64,000 nucleotides of DNA, from assembly GCF_900104265.1 (NCBI RefSeq), contig NZ_FNJJ01000003.1, forward strand, positions 383,746 through 447,745, given 5' to 3'. The position numbers and the translations under genes were made by a program. Below are positions 45,326-53,539 of the stretch, one piece after another; position 1 is the stretch's first letter; the number at the start of each line of letters is the position of its first letter. The stretch comes from Ectopseudomonas guguanensis (GTDB taxonomy: Bacteria; Pseudomonadota; Gammaproteobacteria; Pseudomonadales; Pseudomonadaceae). Below the pieces are notes generated by a model. It had not been told where the DNA came from, did no database searches, and worked only from the letters and a program-made list of their open reading frames with translations.

Positions 45326-46105
45326 TCAATCGTAGGCGTTGCCGAAGGTTGAGTCGGCCATACAGGCAGTGTGAAAAAGCCTGCCGTACATCGACAATCT
45401 GATTACAAACGTCTCGATCTGCAGCCCACTACGCGACACACCCGCAAGATTGTAGACACCGTGGTCGTTCGTGTATTCGACCACGCCCATTGAAACAAGG
45501 TGCTCTAGATAGGTTAGGAATAGCTCCGGGGCAGCTAGCTTTTCCGGCTTGACCATGAAAGGCTCTATGCTGCTCTCAATCGGCTGGTCATATACCGACT
45601 CCGTGTATAGCGAGCGCCGCTCAGCCTCTAATGGAGCATAGGGAAATCTGCTTTGCTCGCCGCAACGAATGAAGAGCTTGCCCTCCCTGCTGGACAGCTG
45701 CTCCAGTAACAAGGCCTCATCAGGTGCCATTTGAGCGATCACATTAATGAAGCCAGGGTGCGCGTAAGAAACACGCTCGCGATCCATGCTGCAGCTAAGC
45801 AGATTGGTATATAGCTCTGCCAACACGCCATCTTCATGAAACCTGAGCTGCTCACATATCGGCAAGGTCAACGACCGTGCGGGCGAAATGAGATTTTCCT
45901 TGGGTACTTTCCGGAAACACTTTTCGAGATGCCCCCTGAGTGAATCCTGCAGGAATGCGGTGTATTGGATGGGAGCAAGCGCCAGGCGAAAGGTCTTCAC
46001 CACGTCTTCCAGAATGCTTCCTAGCTCCCTTCCAGCACCTCGACCAACATCGTCGTAGGCTTTTTCCAGTAAGGGCATAAGCCGCTTGATCGTTTCTTCA
46101 TCCAT
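45326..46105 (-). CDS. DUF4393 (Abi-alpha-like) protein
   Basis: A 259-residue protein. The central part fits DUF4393/Abi-alpha: helix with LALAPIQYTAFLQDSLRGHL, then KVPKENLISPARSLTLPICE, LAELYTNLLSCSMD and AHPGFINVIAQMAPDEALLL. Members are linked to abortive phage infection in Firmicutes, though the mechanism is not known. It is transcribed against the flanking ICE genes and has lower GC, marking it as cargo between parB and DUF736. A C-terminal winged-helix-like region (EHLVSMGVVEYTNDHGVYNL) is possible. Confidence 0.7.
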   Translation of the reverse strand: MDEETIKRLMPLLEKAYDDVGRGAGRELGSILEDVVKTFRLALAPIQYTAFLQDSLRGHLEKCFRKVPKENLISPARSLTLPICEQLRFHEDGVLAELYTNLLSCSMDRERVSYAHPGFINVIAQMAPDEALLLEQLSSREGKLFIRCGEQSRFPYAPLEAERRSLYTESVYDQPIESSIEPFMVKPEKLAAPELFLTYLEHLVSMGVVEYTNDHGVYNLAGVSRSGLQIETFVIRLSMYGRLFHTACMADSTFGNAYD

Positions 46106-46281
46106 GGTTCACCTCTTCAGATTTGCAGATTCAACTAACCCTAAGGGACCTTCGAAAAACTCAGAGGCTATGGGTTCACGCTAACTTTCGGAAAGTCCGC
46201 CCGAAACTCGCGTTCTCACCGTTTCAGAATGGGTAGGCCCATGTTGGGCGGCTGGCCGGAGTTCGGCTATGGAGATTATCA

Positions 46282-46416
46282 ATGAACAAGATTTTTGAAT
46301 CCATTCGCCGGCTGTTCGGCGTTACTGCTAGCAAAGAGGTGGAAATGGACGAGAAGCTCGCGCGGCATAAAGACTTCTGCGATGAGCTGATCAAACTCTA
46401 TGAAGGCCACAGCTGA
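46282..46416 (+). CDS. Small ORF, 44 residues
   Basis: MNKIFESIRRLFGVTASKEV then a charged helical tail ending in IKLYEGHS. The ATG has GGAG eight bases upstream and a strong hairpin (46427-46446) ten bases downstream, so it has all marks of a real small gene. It could be an amphipathic membrane-associated peptide. I recognise no family. It is divergent from the DUF4393 gene and could be part of that module. Confidence 0.55.
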   Translation: MNKIFESIRRLFGVTASKEVEMDEKLARHKDFCDELIKLYEGHS

Positions 46417-46426
46417 GGCTGAGAGA

Positions 46427-46446
46427 GACCGCCCAGAGGGGCGGTC
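46427..46446 (+). terminator. Hairpin after the 44-residue ORF
   Basis: GACCGCCC-agag-GGGCGGTC, an 8-bp perfect stem with a four-base loop. The downstream sequence GTTAGTAGG is not T-rich, so strength is uncertain. Confidence 0.6.
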
Positions 46447-47210
46447 GTTAGTAGGCTATATCGGGCTTTGCCCCCGTAGGGCTCGCATTCAGGAAGTTGT
46501 GTGGATCGCCCTTGGTTTTGTAGCCCCCGCAGAGTGACTGCTTCTGCCCGCATTCTGCCCATTACGTCTGAAGAATGATTGTAGGAGGGGAGCGGTGCGC
46601 CAAGGCCTGGCGCGCCACGGCATCGGTTCCCGCTGGCGGGGGCCTTCGATGGCCCCGCCGCAACGGGCTGAGCACGATGGGGCTACGCCCCGGCTTGCTG
46701 CGGCAGGTTGTGCATGCGCGCACCGTCCTCGACGCTGACGGTTGCTAGTTCCAGATCACGAAGGACGGGCTACGGACATGCCGCACGGCCTTGCTATGGC
46801 GTTTCCAGTCCACGCCTCAAGCCTGTTGCCGCAGGCTGCGGCAAGGGCGTTCTCGCTCGTCGTCGGGGGTATTGGCCTTGCCCGCGTCAGGGTGCAGGCC
46901 GGTGAAGCCGTCACGCGAGGAAACTGAGTCGGCCCCGTCTCCTTCCGGGGCGGTTCGGCCCGGTGCGTCCTTGGCTTGTCGTGAATCCTGGCGGTGGCAC
47001 GGCTGCGCCTCGGGCTTCATGGCTGCAACCGTCCGGTGCAAACAATTTCCCCTCCGCTGCGCGGATTCCTCGCCCACAAATTCTGTGCGCCTCCTGGTCC
47101 TCCACGCTGTTGCGGCCGCTGCGCGGTGCGGCCAGCCCGTCTCCCGCCTGCCGGATCACAACAAGGACGCGATGGGCGCGACCTTGGTTACCCCGCAAGG
47201 AGAAATCATC
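46447..47210. other. Long GC-rich leader upstream of the DUF736 gene
   Basis: About 760 bases with no supportable gene; open frames here have no family features. Several hairpins occur, including GGGGCCTTCGATGGCCCC (about 46640-46655) and GCCGCAGGCTGCGGC (about 46829-46843). The last bases, CAAGGAGAAATCATC, carry the ribosome site of the next gene. Long, structured leaders like this also precede radC and DUF932 here. Confidence 0.45.
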
Positions 47211-47522
47211 ATGGCCAACATCGGCACCTTCACCGCTCAGAACGACGGCTTCACCGGCACAGTCCGCACCCTGACGCTCAACGTCAAGGTCAAGTTCGTC
47301 CCCAACGACCGGAGCGGCGAGAACGCCCCCGACTACCGCATCCAGGCGGCCGGCGGCTACGACATCGGCGCGGCCTGGAAGAAAGTCAGCCAGGCCGAGC
47401 GGCCCTACCTGTCCGTGACCCTCGACGATCCTTCGTTCCCGGCGACGATCTACGCCCGGCTGATCGAGGAGGAGGACGGTACGCACAACCTGATCTGGTC
47501 GCGCAGCAAGCCGGCGGCCTGA
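47211..47522 (+). CDS. DUF736 protein
   Basis: A 103-residue protein: MANIGTFTAQNDGFTGTVRT, then a strand-rich core with NAPDYRIQAAGGYDIGAAWK and a C-terminal DGTHNLIWSRSKP. This is the DUF736 family common on plasmids and ICEs, function unknown. An AAGGAG site precedes ATG 47211. Confidence 0.9.
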   Translation: MANIGTFTAQNDGFTGTVRTLTLNVKVKFVPNDRSGENAPDYRIQAAGGYDIGAAWKKVSQAERPYLSVTLDDPSFPATIYARLIEEEDGTHNLIWSRSKPAA

Positions 47523-47569
47523 CGGCCACCTCGGCGCCCCGCCCGTTGCGGCGGGGTGCTGTCGTGGGA

Positions 47570-47860
47570 CTACGCCCTAGAAGCGGCGAGCTGGCTTTCC
47601 GTCGCAGCCATCAGCTCTGCCGTGCTGCAATCGAGCGCGCCGGCGGTCTTGAAAATGATCGCCAGCGTGGGCATGTGCTCACCACGCTCGACCTTGCCCA
47701 TGTGCGAGCGCTCGATCCCGGCCAGGTTCGCCAGCGACTCTTGCGCGATACCGCGCTCCATGCGCAGTGCGCGCACCGCCGCGCCGAAGGCTTTCGCCAG
47801 CTCGGCATCGAAGGTGGTGGAGCCGGCCGGTCGGCCGGGCTGGATGGATCGCTTCTGCAT
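47570..47860 (-). CDS. XRE-family helix-turn-helix regulator
   Basis: A 96-residue protein with a Cro/CI-type helix-turn-helix at residues about 25-80: ALRMERGIAQESLANLAGIE then RSHMGKVERGEHMPTL. It is the small regulator found divergent from DUF2958 in this ICE type. It probably controls neighbouring element genes, an inference from position. Confidence 0.88.
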   Translation of the reverse strand: MQKRSIQPGRPAGSTTFDAELAKAFGAAVRALRMERGIAQESLANLAGIERSHMGKVERGEHMPTLAIIFKTAGALDCSTAELMAATESQLAASRA

Positions 47861-48177
47861 GGACAGAAGCGTCCGTTCGGGGGAGAATTAAAACCACGTT
47901 ATCTTTAACTCATTTCCTGGGATTTTCGCCGCTTCCGTGTTTTTACGGAAATCCGTACCGGCGTATTTCATCAGAACCGTGGAGGCGTCTCCGTGCCTTT
48001 CCTGATTTTCGAAATGCCGTTTTCACGCCTTGGTGCCTTTGTGGATTCGCAGGAATTCTCATCCTTGCTTCTGAGCGAATGCACGAATCCACATCGGCGG
48101 GTTGGTTACTCCGTGCGAAAGCACCTCTGCGCGTCCACGCCGACAAGCAGAGCGGGAGCGCATTCCGGCGCGTCATC
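47861..48177. other. Divergent promoter region, XRE regulator / DUF2958 gene
   Basis: 317 bases, markedly AT-richer in its first 120 (GAATTAAAACCACGTTATC and TTTTTACGGAAATCCG). It should hold both promoters and operators of the XRE protein. I cannot place a specific operator. Confidence 0.4.
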
Positions 48178-48528
48178 ATGACCCTGTCGCTTATCACCGA
48201 GACTGAGCGCGAACAGCTGCTGGCGAACGGACGAGCCCGAGCGGCGAGCCAGGACATCGACCCGTTGCCAGTGGTGCGCCTGTTCACCCCTGACGCACAT
48301 GCGACCTGGCTTCTGGCTTCGCTCGACCCGGTCGACGAGGACACGGCCTATGGCCTGTGCGACGTGGGGATCGGCATGCCCACGCTGGGTACCGTAAAAA
48401 TGTCTGAGTTGCTGTCCATCGTGGGGCCGCTCAAGCGCCCTGTCATGCGCGACCTGCACTTCCGGGCGGCGCGCACGTTGTCGGAGTACACACGGCTGGC
48501 GCACCTTAACGGCTCGATCATGGACTGA
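48178..48528 (+). CDS. DUF2958 protein
   Basis: A 116-residue protein: TETEREQLLANGRARAA, PVVRLFTPDAHATWLLASLD and TAYGLCDVGIGMPTLGTV then RDLHFRAARTLSEY. This is the DUF2958 family of conjugative elements, of unknown function. The ATG at 48178 is chosen by family length; the open frame extends far upstream through the divergent gene's promoter region, which is not credible. Confidence 0.85.
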   Translation: MTLSLITETEREQLLANGRARAASQDIDPLPVVRLFTPDAHATWLLASLDPVDEDTAYGLCDVGIGMPTLGTVKMSELLSIVGPLKRPVMRDLHFRAARTLSEYTRLAHLNGSIMD

Positions 48529-48865
48529 CCATGCCATCTATCCCGCTCAGGCCGTGCCGGGGCGCACTGTGATCAGCTCGATCCGATTCCAGACTGTCTC
48601 GGTCTCAATCGGCACTGTTGCAATCCGCGGTACCAACCTGACCAATTCGGTCATGATGGCCCACGCTCAAGACTGCAGGATATGCCTAGCGCCGCATCAC
48701 TGATGGGCAGCGGCGCTGCCGCATTCGGATAATCCACGCAACACTTCGGAGTCAATCGGTCTTGATACTGTCGCTTGGTGTATTACCAGAGGAGGCTGTG
48801 TTGAGGAGAGCTTGACCCGCGTTGCGAGGCGTGGCGGCTAACTCTGTGCAAAGGGAGATTGCCTG
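48529..48865. other. Intergenic region between DUF2958 and DUF2285 genes
   Basis: 337 bases without an open frame of interest. I see no strong hairpin or repeat. The end, AAAGGGAGATTGCCTG, contains the ribosome site of the next gene. Confidence 0.4.
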
Positions 48866-49651
48866 ATGGCTGACCGCGACGCCGAGCAGTGGTATCCCAC
48901 TGCGGCCTATCTCTATGTACTGCATCTGGATGATTTAGCTCTGGCCTGGGAATATCTGCGTCGGAATCCGGATTACCAGAGCGACTGGCGGGATCGCGTG
49001 TACCGGCCTGAGGCGGCACACCGCTGGGGGCTGCGCCTGCTGGAAGACCCAGGCTTGGATGCGCGTGATGCGTATCCGATCTGGTTTCCCGACCATCCGG
49101 AATTGCTTCAGCTCTATCCCGATGTCGACCCCATGCCCGATGCCGCAACCTTCAACTTTTGGCGTATCCCGGGCAGCAAATGCCTGGTTCACGATGGCCG
49201 GCGCCTGCTGCTGACGACGCGCTGGCCTGGTTGTCGTCTACGTCTGGCGATTGCGGCCGGCTTGGAGGAGGGCATGGCCTACGTCCATGTCGTCCGGCCC
49301 TGCGTCCGCTACGGCGCCCTCGCGGCCGAGCTGGACAAGCTGGCTGTTGCCGCTAGTACGCCGTCCCCAGCGGCGGCCAGATGCAGGCCGAGCCCTGGCG
49401 CCATGCTGGAGCTGCATACTCTCCAGACGCTCGACGCCACCCTGGCGGGGGCGTCCCTGCGAGAAGTGGCCGCTGGGCTGTTCGGGACGGCGATGGTCAC
49501 ACGCGGCTGGCACGCCGACGGCAGCCTGCGCTCGAAAGTGCGTCGCCTGGTGCGGCGCGGTCGGGCACTGATGTACGGAGGCTATCGCCACCTGGCACAG
49601 CTCGACGCGCACGGGGAGGGTCGTTCTACGCCGCCCGCAAACCGGCCCTGA
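48866..49651 (+). CDS. DUF6499/DUF2285 ICE regulator-like protein
   Basis: A 261-residue protein. The N-terminal part (AAYLYVLHLDDLALAWEYLR then RRNPDYQSDW) is the DUF6499 transcriptional-regulator-like domain; the C-terminal part (LQTLDATLAGASLREVAAGL, LFGTAMV, RSKVRRLVRRGRALM) is DUF2285. This combination is characteristic of Tn4371-type and related ICEs, upstream of the AlpA-like gene. It may regulate transfer, as relatives in other ICEs do, but this is inference. Confidence 0.85.
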   Translation: MADRDAEQWYPTAAYLYVLHLDDLALAWEYLRRNPDYQSDWRDRVYRPEAAHRWGLRLLEDPGLDARDAYPIWFPDHPELLQLYPDVDPMPDAATFNFWRIPGSKCLVHDGRRLLLTTRWPGCRLRLAIAAGLEEGMAYVHVVRPCVRYGALAAELDKLAVAASTPSPAAARCRPSPGAMLELHTLQTLDATLAGASLREVAAGLFGTAMVTRGWHADGSLRSKVRRLVRRGRALMYGGYRHLAQLDAHGEGRSTPPANRP

Positions 49652-49736
49652 GCAGGCCGCCTGGCCTTTCTGAGACTGTCTCCATCCGGCTGCGCTGGTG
49701 TGGCCGGGCTGTCCTGAAAGATGGAGGCTCCCCCTT

Positions 49737-50033
49737 ATGCGACCTGCTCCCGTACGACCCGCTGCTGCTCACGCCAAGCCACTACAAATCGCTGCTCCTG
49801 TCCAGCCGCAGCGCTACCTGACCAATGACGAGGCCGCCGTCTACTTGCGTCTATCGCCGCGCACGCTGGAGAAGCAGCGGGTGATCGGTGGCGGCCCGCG
49901 CTTTCGCAAGTTCGGCCGGCGCGTCATGTATGCCATTGCCGACCTTGATGCCTGGGCCGACCAACACAGCTTCGAGGCCACCTCCGATCCTGAATATGCC
50001 GAGCAGCACTCGGCCGACAGCCGTGCGCACTGA
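49737..50033 (+). CDS. AlpA-like helix-turn-helix (excisionase-type) protein
   Basis: A 98-residue protein with a MerR/excisionase-type winged helix: RYLTNDEAAVYLRLSPRTLE, then KFGRRVMYAIADLDAWADQH. Such proteins act as excisionases or regulators of ICEs. ATG 49737 is nine bases from GGAGG. It is directly upstream of repA. Confidence 0.88.
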   Translation: MRPAPVRPAAAHAKPLQIAAPVQPQRYLTNDEAAVYLRLSPRTLEKQRVIGGGPRFRKFGRRVMYAIADLDAWADQHSFEATSDPEYAEQHSADSRAH

Positions 50034-50059
50034 CTGGTGGCACGTCGGTGGCCAGCGCC

Positions 50060-50893
50060 ATGACCGGCCCCAAGCCGGAGCGGGAACAGCTCGACCTGTT
50101 CCGAGCCTTGCCGGGGGACATGGCGCCGCGCGACAGCCAGGATCTGATGGCCTATCCGTTCTTCTCGCTGGGCAAGTCACGGCGCACCACGCCGATCGAC
50201 TTCCAGTCCGGCAGTGTCACCGTGCGTGTGGAGGGCACGCGAGAGCACGGCATTGCCACGATCTGGGATGCCGACGTGCTGATCTGGGCGGCCAGCCAGA
50301 TCGTCGCGGCGCGCGACGCGGGCTTGCACCCGTCACGCCTGATGCGCGCCACACCCTACGAAATCCTGCGCTTCATCGGTCGCGGGGTTTCGCTGCGCGA
50401 CTACCAGCGCCTCAAGGCCGCCCTGGATCGTCTGCAGTCGACCACGGTGGCCACCTCTATCCGAGAGACCACCGGGCGGCGTCTGCATCGTTTCTCCTGG
50501 ATCAACGAATGGAAGGAGCTGGCCGACGCCCGCGGCACGCCGTTGGGCATCGAGCTGATCTTGCCGGACTGGTTCTACGCGGGCGTGCTGGATGCCGCCC
50601 TGGTGCTGACCATCGACCCGGCGTACTTCCGCCTCACTGGCGGTATCGAGCGCTGGCTGTACCGCCTGGTGCGCAAGCATGGCGGCAAACAGCCGGAAGG
50701 CTGGCAGTTCGACTTCCGTCACCTGCACCGCAAGTCGGGCAGCACGGCCAAACTCTGCGACTTCGCCTGCGACCTACGCGCCCTGGTGGCGCGGCAGTCG
50801 CTGCCAGGCTACGTGCTCGGCATCGAGCGCATCCCGGAGTCTCGCGCGGAGCTGCTGACATTCCGGCCCGTGCCGCCCACGGCACGGGGATAA
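50060..50893 (+). CDS. repA: Replication initiator protein RepA
   Basis: A 277-residue initiator of the RPA family (PF10134-like) found in Tn4371-type ICEs and some plasmids. DLMAYPFFSLGKSRRTTPID, GIATIWDADVLIWAASQI and FIGRGVSLRDYQRLKAALDR are typical; the C-terminal winged helix includes YRLVRKHGG and WQFDFRHLHRKSGS. ATG 50060 was chosen; GTG 50048 is an alternative. Three iterons begin 25 bases after the stop, suggesting RepA-dependent autonomous replication of the excised circle. Confidence 0.88.
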   Translation: MTGPKPEREQLDLFRALPGDMAPRDSQDLMAYPFFSLGKSRRTTPIDFQSGSVTVRVEGTREHGIATIWDADVLIWAASQIVAARDAGLHPSRLMRATPYEILRFIGRGVSLRDYQRLKAALDRLQSTTVATSIRETTGRRLHRFSWINEWKELADARGTPLGIELILPDWFYAGVLDAALVLTIDPAYFRLTGGIERWLYRLVRKHGGKQPEGWQFDFRHLHRKSGSTAKLCDFACDLRALVARQSLPGYVLGIERIPESRAELLTFRPVPPTARG

Positions 50894-50917
50894 GCGCGGG
50901 AAAACCTGTGCATGGGC

Positions 50918-50982
50918 TCGTGCTATCAGGCGTACGGGGTATCGTGCTATCGGGCGTATCACTATCGTGCTATCAGGCGTGC
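50918..50982. repeat. Three iterons, candidate replication origin of the ICE
   Basis: TCGTGCTATCAGGCGTAC (50918), TCGTGCTATCGGGCGTAT (50942) and TCGTGCTATCAGGCGTGC (50965) share 15 of the first 16 bases and are 24 and 23 bases apart, about two helical turns. An AT-rich stretch with two CTCTAACTT copies follows at 51030-51056. Placement between repA and parA fits an iteron-type oriV. The origin role is inferred. Confidence 0.75.
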
Positions 50983-51134
50983 GAAATGCTCTGCAGGCCA
51001 TATCCCACGCGGGATACAGCCTCCCTTAACCTCTCTAACTTAAAAGCTCTAACTTGCTGTAGAGGCGCGCCGTTGCGGTGGACAACGACGAAACGGCACG
51101 GTCAGGCCGGCTTTCCAGCAGGGAGGGCCGCGCC

Positions 51135-51773
51135 ATGATCATCGCTTTGCTCAACCAGAAGGGCGGTGTCGGCAAGACCACGCTCGCCACCCACATCGCG
51201 GGCGAGCTTGCGCTGCGCAGTCAGCAGGTCGTCCTGCTGGATGCCGACCCACAGGGATCATCGCTGGACTGGACGCAACGGCGCGCCCAGCAGGGCTTGC
51301 CCAGGCTGTTCGGCGCCGTGGGCCTTGCCCGCGAGACGCTGCACCAGGAAGCGCCTGAACTGGCGCGTCGCGCCGATCACGTGATCATCGACGGGCCACC
51401 GCGCATCGCCGCCCTGGCGCGCTCCGCGCTGCTGGCAGCTGAGCGCGTATTGATCCCGGTGCAGCCCAGCCCTTACGACCTGTGGGCCAGCGCCGAGATG
51501 GTCGCGCTGATCCGCGAGGCGCAGGTGTTCCGGCCGCAACTGGCGGCGGCCTTTGTCATCAACCGGCGTGTCAGCACCACCATCATTGGTCGCGAGGCGC
51601 GCCAGGCATTGGCCGACCAACCGCTGCCGGCGCTGCGCGCCGAGGTGCGCCAGCGCATCGTCTTTGCCGACAGCGTGGCCGCCGGGCGACTCGCTCGCGA
51701 GACGGCTCCGGACAGCCCCGCCGCGCGGGAGATCACAGCGCTGGTCGACGAGCTGCTGCGGTGGACGGCATGA
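51135..51773 (+). CDS. parA: ParA-family ATPase
   Basis: A 212-residue Walker-type partition ATPase. The deviant Walker A KGGVGKTT is at residues 9-16, Walker A' DADPQGSS follows, and IIDGPPRI is the Walker B region. It lacks an N-terminal DNA-binding domain (type Ib-like). GGGAGG lies about nine bases before ATG 51135. The stop overlaps the next start (ATGA). It probably stabilises the excised circle with the small downstream protein or ParB. Confidence 0.92.
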   Translation: MIIALLNQKGGVGKTTLATHIAGELALRSQQVVLLDADPQGSSLDWTQRRAQQGLPRLFGAVGLARETLHQEAPELARRADHVIIDGPPRIAALARSALLAAERVLIPVQPSPYDLWASAEMVALIREAQVFRPQLAAAFVINRRVSTTIIGREARQALADQPLPALRAEVRQRIVFADSVAAGRLARETAPDSPAAREITALVDELLRWTA

Positions 51774-52021
51774 ACCGCCAGCGCGGCAAACGCACGGCCA
51801 TCGGCGCGCGTCCGCCGGCGAATCCGCACGCCGAGGCGTGGGTGCGCCAGGGTGATGCTGGCGGCCTGCAGAAAGGAGACCTTTACACCGCACGCCTGAC
51901 CCTCGACATCACGCCCGCCATGCGCGCCCGCATCAAGGTCTCGGCGTTCACCCAGGGGGTAACGGTCGCCGATCTGCTGCGCGCGCTGCTGGAGCGCGAG
52001 TTCCCGGAGACATCCCTATGA
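51770..52021 (+). CDS. Small ribbon-helix-helix-like partner of ParA
   Basis: An 83-residue basic protein whose C-terminal 45 residues (YTARLTLDITPAMRARIKVS then ADLLRALLEREFPE) have the strand-helix-helix pattern of ribbon-helix-helix DNA-binding proteins. It is coupled to parA by ATGA and to the DUF2840 gene by the same overlap. It resembles small ParB/ParG-type partners of type Ib ParA, an inference from position. Confidence 0.75.
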   Translation: MNRQRGKRTAIGARPPANPHAEAWVRQGDAGGLQKGDLYTARLTLDITPAMRARIKVSAFTQGVTVADLLRALLEREFPETSL

Positions 52022-52551
52022 ACACACAGCTCACGGAGACCACGCCTGCGCCGCCGCCATCGCTCGCGGTGCTCGCCGGCCAGACCGACGCTGCGCAGCT
52101 GACCCGAGTTTCGCTCGCCTATGTGGAGCAGCGCATCAAGCTCTACCTGCGTTTCGGCGAGCCGGCACGCATCACCCGCCTGGATCACTGGCGACGTGTC
52201 GCGGTGTTCCTGCCGGGTGCCGTCTTCTGCCGCATTCGCTGGCAGGCCAACGACTACGGCACGATCCGCTGGCAACTCATGGTGATGCAGGCGTGCACGC
52301 CATTGGACACCGTGCAGCGCCTCCCCGGCGTGCTGCCTGGCGCGCGCCTGCTGCTGCATATGGAAGGCGATAACACGGTGCGCGCCGTGCTCGAACGCAT
52401 CGACGCCATCGAGGCGCTGGGCATCGCACCAGCCGCCGCATCGCCCGCGTACTGGCGCACGCTGGGCAACCGAATCGTTGCACGCTCGCCGCTGCCCGAC
52501 TACACCGCCGAGCGGCACGCCGCCTGGCTCGCCGGGAGATCATGGTCATGA
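52018..52551 (+). CDS. DUF2840 protein
   Basis: A 177-residue protein of the DUF2840 family: RVSLAYVEQRIKLYLRFGEP, VFLPGAVFCRIRWQANDYGT, and LGNRIVARSPLPDYTAERHA near the end. It is always found between parA and traF in Tn4371-type elements. Function unknown. Overlaps both neighbours. Confidence 0.85.
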   Translation: MNTQLTETTPAPPPSLAVLAGQTDAAQLTRVSLAYVEQRIKLYLRFGEPARITRLDHWRRVAVFLPGAVFCRIRWQANDYGTIRWQLMVMQACTPLDTVQRLPGVLPGARLLLHMEGDNTVRAVLERIDAIEALGIAPAAASPAYWRTLGNRIVARSPLPDYTAERHAAWLAGRSWS

Positions 52552-53135
52552 CCATTGTTTCCACGGCAGGTCTCGCGCCGCGTCCATACTCGCGTCTGCG
52601 CGCTCGCATCGTCTTGGCCGTACTGTCCGCCGTCGGCCTTGCCGCGCTGGCCTGGGCGTCCTTCGCGCAGCCGCTGCCGCGCCTGATCTACAACCCGTCC
52701 GACAGCGTTCCGGTCGGCTGGTATCGCATCGAACCGCTTCAGTCCGGGGCCGGCTCGCCGCCACGTCCGTTGTCCGTGGACAGCTTCATCCTGGTCCGGT
52801 TGCCTGCCGACGCTACCGCACTCGCTGCGCAGCGCGGTTACCTGCCGGCGCACATCCCTCTGCTCAAGCGCGTGGGTGCGGTTGCGCCGCAACACGTCTG
52901 CGTCGTCGCCGGCCAGGTACGCATCGACGGCGTGCCGGTGGCCACCGCGTTGCCTGCCGACCGCCTGGGCCGGCTGCTGCCATCCTGGCGGCATTGCCGA
53001 CCGCTGATCGAGGGCGAGTTGTTCCTGCTGAGCGTGACCAACCCGGCGTCGTTCGACAGCCGCTACTTCGGGCCGGTCAGCACGTCCGCCGTGATCGGCG
53101 TCGCGCGCCCGATCTGGTCGGAGACACATCCATGA
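52548..53135 (+). CDS. traF: Conjugative transfer signal peptidase TraF (S26)
   Basis: A 195-residue S26-type peptidase with one N-terminal membrane segment (VLAVLSAVGLAALAWASF). The catalytic Ser is S53 in YNPSDSVPVGWYR and the Lys K107 in PLLKRVG; the C-terminal SRYFGPV box is present. In RP4 TraF cyclises TrbC pilin. ATG 52548 overlaps the DUF2840 stop (ATGA) and is nine bases from GGGAG; ATG 52542 is an alternative. trb genes are not in the window. Confidence 0.9.
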   Translation: MTIVSTAGLAPRPYSRLRARIVLAVLSAVGLAALAWASFAQPLPRLIYNPSDSVPVGWYRIEPLQSGAGSPPRPLSVDSFILVRLPADATALAAQRGYLPAHIPLLKRVGAVAPQHVCVVAGQVRIDGVPVATALPADRLGRLLPSWRHCRPLIEGELFLLSVTNPASFDSRYFGPVSTSAVIGVARPIWSETHP

Positions 53136-53539
53136 TGGTCGCCGATTCGCTGCTGCTGCCGTGTCGTCGCACGTGCAGCGCGGGCGCATCCGCACCACGC
53201 TTCGCGCAACACCCGGCGCAGCTGTCCTGCGTGCAGATGTCTTGCCTCGAACGCGTCCGGCCTGCGGCCACTGGCGCATTCGCAGACAGGCTGGCTGCTG
53301 GTGCAGCAGAGCCGCCTAGGCGCCGAGGCCAGGAGGGCAGGGCAGAGCAAAAGCGGAAGGCAAGACAAAAGGGGGCGGCACCTGCTCGCCCGCAACACCA
53401 GTCTGCACGTGGGGGGAGGAGCGGCACGGCGCGGCTTCACCGCCGTGCTGTGTGCGACGCGCAACACGCGCCGATGCCGGCATACCCGTGTGCTTCACAC
53501 GCCAGGACACGCCCTGGCTCGACGGGGGAACAGCCATGA
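53132..53539 (+). CDS. Possible coupled ORF between traF and relaxase
   Basis: A 135-codon frame that begins in an ATGA overlap with traF and ends in an ATGA overlap with the relaxase gene, so it would couple both. The protein is arginine- and alanine-rich with no domain, and its codon pattern is not convincing. It may be only the bridging open frame; the DNA probably contains oriT-proximal signals. Confidence 0.3.
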   Translation: MMVADSLLLPCRRTCSAGASAPRFAQHPAQLSCVQMSCLERVRPAATGAFADRLAAGAAEPPRRRGQEGRAEQKRKARQKGAAPARPQHQSARGGRSGTARLHRRAVCDAQHAPMPAYPCASHARTRPGSTGEQP

